From JAGORM01 sp964406795 (GTDB taxonomy: Bacteria > Patescibacteriota > Microgenomatia > Levybacterales > GWA1-39-11): 64,000 nt of DNA. The stretch lies in the NCBI GenBank assembly GCA_964406795.1, contig CAYOTA010000007.1, positions 9,136-73,135 on the forward strand, read 5' to 3'. Position 1 is the stretch's first letter; every line of letters begins with the position of its first letter. Made by a program: the position numbers and the translations under genes. Below, piece after piece: positions 59,511 to 64,000 of the stretch. Under the pieces are notes generated by a model, which saw only the letters and a program-made list of their open reading frames with translations, was not told the origin of the DNA and did not search any database.

Positions 59511-60575
59511 ATGGCAGTCGTACAAAGATCAGAATTCGCATTAGCGCTTAATCAAATTGCCTCCGAACGGGGAGTTGATGCTTCTGTGATTATAGACACC
59601 ATGAAGGGCGCTATTCTAGCTGCCTTTCGAAAAGATAATCCCTCTGACGAAGAAGACGATGTTTTCTCAGTAAGTTTAAATGATAACACCGGTGAAACAC
59701 GCATTATTAAAGACGGAAAAGATATAACACCTCCTGGATTTGGACGTATTGCAGCGCAAACCGCAAAACAAGTTTTGCTTCAAAAAATTCGCGAAAAGGA
59801 AAAAGACGCAATTATTGACGAATACACAAAGAGAGTTGGAACAGTGGTAAATGGTATGATTTTGCGTTTTGCAGGCCAAAATATCATCGTTGATATTGGA
59901 AAAGCCGAGGCAATTTTGCCTTCTTCTCAAAGAATTCCTAATGAGCAATATTTCTTAAACAAGAAAATGCCTGTATATATTATGGAAATTTCAGAAGAAA
60001 AAGGCCGTGAGGTTTTAGTATCACGTGCAAGTATTGGGCTAATTGAAGGGTTATTAAAGCGTGAGGTACCGGAAATTGCCTCAGGTGCGGTTGTTATTGA
60101 TAAAATTGTACGTGAGCCAGGAAGTAGAACAAAGATCTCAGTTTCATCTAAGCAATCAGGAATTGATCCGGTTGGTTCTTGCGTAGGACAAAAGGGAGTA
60201 CGTATTCAGGCCGTTATTGATGCACTTGATGGGCTTGAAAAAATTGATGTAATCCAAGGAAGTACAGACACCGTAAAGCTTATAACAAATGCTCTGTCTC
60301 CTGCAAAAAACCTTGAAGTTGTAGTTGATGAAAAAGAAAAAATTGCTCATGTTACAGCTCCAAAAGAAGAATTACCGCTGATTATTGGCCGTGAAGGACA
60401 GAACGTGAGGCTTGCGTCAAAACTTACCGGTTATAATATTGAAGTAAAAGATATTGCACCAGTTGAGGTAATTGAAGAAGTTGAACCAGTTGTTGAAGAA
60501 ACTGCTGAAACACTTGAAAATCCTGAGCCAGAAGTGGTTAAGGAATCAGAAAATGAGCCTAAAGCTTCAGAATAA
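59511..60575 (+). CDS. nusA: Transcription termination/antitermination factor NusA
   Basis: Start at ATG 59511 (354 residues): an in-frame upstream ATG at 59409 lies inside the promoter. N-terminal RNAP-binding domain (EFALALNQIASERGVDASVI), S1 domain (about 130-200, GTVVNGMILRFAGQNIIVDIGKAEAILP), then KH1 and KH2 (VVIDKIVREPGSRTKISV; DPVGSCVGQKG; LPLIIGREGQNVRLA). It ends with an acidic tail and lacks the C-terminal acidic repeats of E. coli NusA. It controls pausing and termination and is followed by infB, the usual order. No rimP precedes it. Confidence 0.95.
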   Translation: MAVVQRSEFALALNQIASERGVDASVIIDTMKGAILAAFRKDNPSDEEDDVFSVSLNDNTGETRIIKDGKDITPPGFGRIAAQTAKQVLLQKIREKEKDAIIDEYTKRVGTVVNGMILRFAGQNIIVDIGKAEAILPSSQRIPNEQYFLNKKMPVYIMEISEEKGREVLVSRASIGLIEGLLKREVPEIASGAVVIDKIVREPGSRTKISVSSKQSGIDPVGSCVGQKGVRIQAVIDALDGLEKIDVIQGSTDTVKLITNALSPAKNLEVVVDEKEKIAHVTAPKEELPLIIGREGQNVRLASKLTGYNIEVKDIAPVEVIEEVEPVVEETAETLENPEPEVVKESENEPKASE

Positions 60576-60601
60576 TATACTTATGAGAAGCTATTTTTAC
60601 T

Positions 60602-62092
60602 ATGAGTACAGATCAAAAGAATCAAGAACAAGCCGCTTTATCTAATTTCCCCCCTGTTGTCTCTGTTTTGGGACATGTTGATCACGGTAAAACCTCACTT
60701 TTAGACGCAATCCGTAAAACAGATATTGCCTCAAGCGAGCACGGCGGAATTACCCAGCGTATAGGTGCCTCAAAAATTGAAATAGATCATGAGGGTAAAA
60801 AACGCAGCATTACCTTTATTGACACACCAGGCCACGAAGCTTTTTTTACCATGCGCTCTCAAGGGGTAAGCGCCTCTGACGTCGCACTTCTTATAGTAGC
60901 TGCAGATGATGGGATAAAGCCTCAAACTAAAGAATCAATTGAAAAAATTGTAGAATCAAAAATCCCTTTTATTGTAGTAATTACGAAAATCGACAAAGAA
61001 ACAGCACAAATTGAGAAAGTTAAACAAATGTTGATGGCAGAAGGCATTTTACTTGAAGGATTGGGTGGGGAAGTTCCATATATTGGAGTGTCATCTAAAA
61101 CAGGTGACAAAATAAAGGATTTACTAGACTTAATTTTGCTTGTATATGATATGCGGGGAGTCAAAAAAGACGCTTCAGGACTATCTATGAGCGTCATAAT
61201 TGATTCTAAGATGGACAAAAGACGCGGAGCTGTTTCAACTGTTATTGTGCGCCAAGGGATACTCAAATCTGGCAGCAAACTATATAAACACGAAAAAGAA
61301 TTGGGTAAAGTTCGAGCGCTTTTTGACTCAAAAGGACAAAGTATTAAAGAGGCAAATCCAGGGGAAGCAGTTGAGATTTTAGGACTTACTGATGTGCTTG
61401 AAACAGGCTCACTGATTTGGGACGCGCCTCAAAGTCCAGCCGAGGAAAAAAAGAAGGTTAATTCTGCAAGCATGTCATCTCAAGATTTACGTACATTTTT
61501 TGATGACCAAGACAAGGAAGGACTCTCAATCATCCTGAAAGCTGAAACTAGCGGCGAACTGGATGCTGTAAAAAGTTCACTTTCATCTGATATTAAGCTT
61601 GCCGCACAGGGCCAGGGAGAAATAGGAGTTGCTGATATACTACTCGCCAAAGACTTAAAAGCGCTAGTTATAGGATTTAACGTAGGTATTTCCAAGGAGG
61701 CGCGTGCCCTAGCTGAATCTGAAGGGGTTTTTCACAAAAACTACACTATTATATATGAGCTTTTAGATGAGATGAAGGATGCGCTCGTGGGATTAAATCA
61801 GGAAGAAGAGATAAAGATTAGAGGAAAAGGTGAAATTTTAGCAGAATTTCCAACTGCAGTAGGAAAGATTCTAGGCACAAAAGTAATTGAGGGAAGGCTA
61901 GCACTTAATGACCCGGTCATAATAACAAGGGATGATATAGAGATTGGAAGATCAAAAATTTCCCTTCTAAAACGTGGTAAAGCTGAGGTTAAAGAAGTAG
62001 GTCGTGGACTCGAGTGCGGTGTGACCCTTACCCCTATTCTTGACTTTCAGGTAGGCGATGTGATATTATCCTGTAGTGATAAGCAAAAATAG
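60602..62092 (+). CDS. infB: Translation initiation factor IF-2, short form
   Basis: 496 residues against 700-900 usually; the N-terminal extension is missing and the GTPase domain starts by residue 17 (PPVVSVLGHVDHGKTSLLDAIRK). G-motifs: DTPGHEAF, TKID and a SSKTGDK stretch. Domains II to IV follow and end in LECGVTLTPILDFQVGDVI. It positions fMet-tRNA on the ribosome. That a lineage with many leaderless messages keeps a reduced IF-2 is notable, since IF-2 is central to leaderless initiation in known systems. It lies 26 bases after nusA. rbfA, normally next, is not found here. Confidence 0.94.
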   Translation: MSTDQKNQEQAALSNFPPVVSVLGHVDHGKTSLLDAIRKTDIASSEHGGITQRIGASKIEIDHEGKKRSITFIDTPGHEAFFTMRSQGVSASDVALLIVAADDGIKPQTKESIEKIVESKIPFIVVITKIDKETAQIEKVKQMLMAEGILLEGLGGEVPYIGVSSKTGDKIKDLLDLILLVYDMRGVKKDASGLSMSVIIDSKMDKRRGAVSTVIVRQGILKSGSKLYKHEKELGKVRALFDSKGQSIKEANPGEAVEILGLTDVLETGSLIWDAPQSPAEEKKKVNSASMSSQDLRTFFDDQDKEGLSIILKAETSGELDAVKSSLSSDIKLAAQGQGEIGVADILLAKDLKALVIGFNVGISKEARALAESEGVFHKNYTIIYELLDEMKDALVGLNQEEEIKIRGKGEILAEFPTAVGKILGTKVIEGRLALNDPVIITRDDIEIGRSKISLLKRGKAEVKEVGRGLECGVTLTPILDFQVGDVILSCSDKQK

Positions 62093-62113
62093 CTTAAAAC
62101 TGCTTTAAATTGT

Positions 62114-63181
62114 ATGGATAATATAGTTCAAAACAAGAATAATCTTCAATCTGTTCTTTCAGGTGCAACTTCTATTGGTATTATAGCTTCAGAAAATCAA
62201 AACATAGATATTCTGTCAGCGGCTCTGTCTTTTCATTTAATTCTTCAAGATTCTGGAAAGTCATCTCAAATTGTTTCAAAAAAAGACCCCATAGTTGAGC
62301 ACTCTTTTATAGTGGGAATAGATCAATTAAAAAAGAATTTTGGCGGTGGGATAACAAAGAACCTTACCGTATCATTCCCATATGTAGAAGGTGAAATAGA
62401 GAAAGTCTCATATAATATAGAAGGGGACCGTTTAAATGTTAATTTATTTGGAACAGAACAAGGAATTAAATTTGATGAGAAAGCTGTTAGGTATCTTCGA
62501 GAAGGTTCATCTCCACAGGTAATTGTGACAGTTGGCGTACAAAATCCTCAGGAAATAGAAAGTTTAGTGCAGTCAGGAACTCAAATTATTAATATTGATA
62601 ATGTAGTAAACAATTCACTCTTTGGAAACGTAGTGTTGGTTGACCCGGCTTATTCGTCTATCTCTGAGGTTGTTGCGCGTTTGGCGCTTGAACTGGGAAT
62701 GGTTGTTGAATTTGATGTGGCACAGAATTTACTTGACGGTATTTCTTTTGCGACAAATAATTTTTCAGCTCCAAAGACTTCTCCGTTGGCTTTTGAAATG
62801 GCAGGGGCATTAATGCAAAAAGGTGCAGTAAGAAAGAACATGAAGGAAACAGCACGTGTTTCTCAAGACACATCTTTATCTATGTTGAATAAGAAGTCAG
62901 CATTTGCTCCACAGAATAATAATTTCCAAAATGGTATGCCTCAAGCTCCGGCTCAAAATCAGCAATTTCAAAACCAACCGGTTCAAAATGAACCATTTGT
63001 AAATGGGGCAAGTCAACCATTTGCACAGGTTACGCAGCCATTTCCAATGAACACTGCACAGCAGGCACCACAAGTTCCACCAGTTCAGGATGCACCTGTA
63101 AATCAAATTCCTACAGAAGATGAGGCTCCATCTGATTGGTTCATGCCAAAAGTCTTCAAATCCAACAAACCCCAAGAGTAA
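62114..63181 (+). CDS. DHH-phosphoesterase-like protein lacking catalytic motifs
   Basis: 355 residues. The backbone follows the NrnA/DHH pattern: IGIIASENQNIDILSAALSFHLIL, GIDQLKK, then INIDNVVNNSLFGNVVLVDPAYSSISEVVARLALELG and LLDGISFATNNF. But the metal motifs are gone: where NrnA has H-x-x-PDxD this has SENQNID, and the DHH/DHHxxN motif is IDNV (about 161). So it is most likely a binding pseudoenzyme. The C-terminal 100 residues are Gln/Pro/Asn-rich and disordered, ending in DWFMPKVF. It follows infB by 21 bases, where DHH proteins are common. Confidence 0.6.
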   Translation: MDNIVQNKNNLQSVLSGATSIGIIASENQNIDILSAALSFHLILQDSGKSSQIVSKKDPIVEHSFIVGIDQLKKNFGGGITKNLTVSFPYVEGEIEKVSYNIEGDRLNVNLFGTEQGIKFDEKAVRYLREGSSPQVIVTVGVQNPQEIESLVQSGTQIINIDNVVNNSLFGNVVLVDPAYSSISEVVARLALELGMVVEFDVAQNLLDGISFATNNFSAPKTSPLAFEMAGALMQKGAVRKNMKETARVSQDTSLSMLNKKSAFAPQNNNFQNGMPQAPAQNQQFQNQPVQNEPFVNGASQPFAQVTQPFPMNTAQQAPQVPPVQDAPVNQIPTEDEAPSDWFMPKVFKSNKPQE

Positions 63182-63189
63182 TTCTTACC

Positions 63190-64000
63190 ATGCCGCAATC
63201 ACCTGATAATTTACGCGCTAATCATGAAGTTGGCATGCGTCTTCTTAAGCAGAATGCTCAGTCTTTTGCAGATGGACTTGCTAAGTCAGGATTACTTTCT
63301 CCAGGTGTTGTAATTGATATTCGGGAGTCGGAGAGCTTGTACTCTCATTCAGCAGGATTCAACTATGATATAAGAGAAAGAATGTTGGTAACACAAGCTG
63401 GAAATAAAAGATTGACACCAATAGGTGGGGAGATATTTGGTGAGTTGATGCAGAAAATGCACACCACTGTCACAAATCAAGAGTTGGTAAAGAATATATG
63501 GGGCTATACGAATGTAGATAAACCGGGTGAATTAACAAAAGGTTATGTTAGTCAAATAAGACAGGTATTTTTTAAATTAGGAATTGATTCAAATAGTTTT
63601 TTGAAAAATATCCACGGGATAGGTTATATGATAATTGATGAAGAGAATTTACCGGTAAAAAATATGGTAGATATTGTTAAGAAAGAGTCTATAGAGATAG
63701 CTAAGTTTAAGCATCCTTACTTCTCCTTTCTACCATACGATTACAAACTTATAATTGAGGAAAATGAATTGAGCGTGTCAAGGCTACACAGAGACATATT
63801 AAACGCTTTATGTAGTAATGTAAATAGAATCGTTTCTTACGATCAGTTGGTTGATTTGATGGGTCCTTCAGGTAGTGCGTCTGGTTTGAGAACGCATATA
63901 AGCAGACTAAGAGCCGCAATAAAGCAGGATCGTAAGATTGATGAACCTATAATAAGTCCAACGTATTTCCCCGGGCGTAAGCCCGGGGCAGTAGTGAATT
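63190..64000 (+). CDS. Protein with two winged-helix (OmpR-type) domains, 3' partial
   Basis: The frame is open from ATG 63190 to the end of the window (270 residues). After about 60 residues, the first winged helix reads NKRLTPIGGEIFGELMQKM...TNQELVKNIWGY...LTKGYVSQIRQVFFKL...IHGIGYMI. A second one follows from about 190: ENELSVSRLHRDILNALCSNVNRIVSYDQLVDLM...LRTHISRLRAAIK. Both have the recognition helix and final beta-hairpin pattern of Trans_reg_C. There is no receiver domain. The tandem pair in one chain is unusual. It lies 8 bases after the DHH-like gene. Confidence 0.6.
   Translation, partial: MPQSPDNLRANHEVGMRLLKQNAQSFADGLAKSGLLSPGVVIDIRESESLYSHSAGFNYDIRERMLVTQAGNKRLTPIGGEIFGELMQKMHTTVTNQELVKNIWGYTNVDKPGELTKGYVSQIRQVFFKLGIDSNSFLKNIHGIGYMIIDEENLPVKNMVDIVKKESIEIAKFKHPYFSFLPYDYKLIIEENELSVSRLHRDILNALCSNVNRIVSYDQLVDLMGPSGSASGLRTHISRLRAAIKQDRKIDEPIISPTYFPGRKPGAVVN
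63969..63988 (+). repeat. Very stable GC hairpin near the window end
   Basis: CCCCGGGC-GTAA-GCCCGGGG: eight perfect G-C pairs around a GNRA-type loop, in frame within the double winged-helix gene (encoding PGRKPG). It stands out in an A+T-rich region. No T-run follows in the 12 bases available. Confidence 0.7.

Noticed and set aside
1..64000. Recoded stop codons, as in some CPR groups
   Set aside because: TGA ends genes normally (for example 3252-3254) and conserved proteins contain no internal TGA, so the standard bacterial code applies.

Overview
The window is A+T-rich, densely packed bacterial chromosome that uses the standard code (TAA, TAG and TGA all end genes). The gene set points to a Candidate Phyla Radiation (Patescibacteria) genome, most like the Microgenomates group. 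Signs are a very short IF-2 and a short HrcA, a CPR-type T4SS pilin next to a VirB6-like protein, Asn/Thr-rich repeat surface proteins with a sortase, dockerin-tailed secreted proteins, and many small membrane proteins of unknown function. This placement is inference; there is no rRNA or ribosomal protein here to confirm it. I found no tRNA, rRNA, CRISPR array, insertion sequence or prophage.

Layout. 1-4.2 kb: cell-envelope glycan genes (GT2 tail, GT39-like, WecA/MraY-like, UbiA-type phosphoribosyltransferase). 4.2-7.4 kb: PEGA/SH3 protein, CIRCE-controlled hsp20, dockerin-tailed exported protein. 7.4-9.2 kb: metG and a small membrane protein. 9.3-18.1 kb: a complete set for de novo UMP synthesis (pyrF, pyrD, pyrE, pyrC, carB, carA, pyrB), five of them in one tightly coupled minus-strand operon. 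18.2-21.9 kb: CIRCE-hrcA-grpE-dnaK. 22.2-22.7 kb: a leader-peptide attenuator before an unknown gene. 23.2-25.9 kb: T4SS pilin and VirB6-like protein. 26-36 kb: ClpC-like ATPase, secreted S8 and M64-like proteases, CbpA-like J protein, and a membrane-anchored Clp paralogue whose first ATPase domain is degenerate. 37.2-42.6 kb: sortase, an LPATG substrate and two related repeat surface proteins, headed by a long leader carrying a strong terminator. 43-46.5 kb: small exported proteins, then queA-tgt. 46.6-54.4 kb: nuclease, JAMM-like protein, DNA glycosylases, DUF2130, lytic transglycosylase, a P-loop/winged-helix regulator and a CAP protein. 54.4-59.2 kb: RND pump with its fusion protein. 59.3-64 kb: nusA-infB, a DHH-like pseudoenzyme, and the start of a double winged-helix protein.

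How it works together. The heat-shock genes (hsp20, hrcA-grpE-dnaK) share HrcA operators and belong with the J protein and Clp ATPases as a proteostasis network. The envelope genes, sortase, surface repeats, dockerin proteins and secreted proteases describe an elaborate cell surface on an otherwise small genome. A striking common feature is promoter placement: at more than 20 genes a -10 box lies only 5-9 bases before the start codon, which implies leaderless mRNAs. A clear Shine-Dalgarno sequence appears at few genes, notably hsp20 and the first surface-protein gene. Where leaders do exist (unknown gene at 22.3 kb, surface protein at 42.6 kb, nusA) they contain intrinsic terminators, so attenuation looks like the main use of 5' leaders here.
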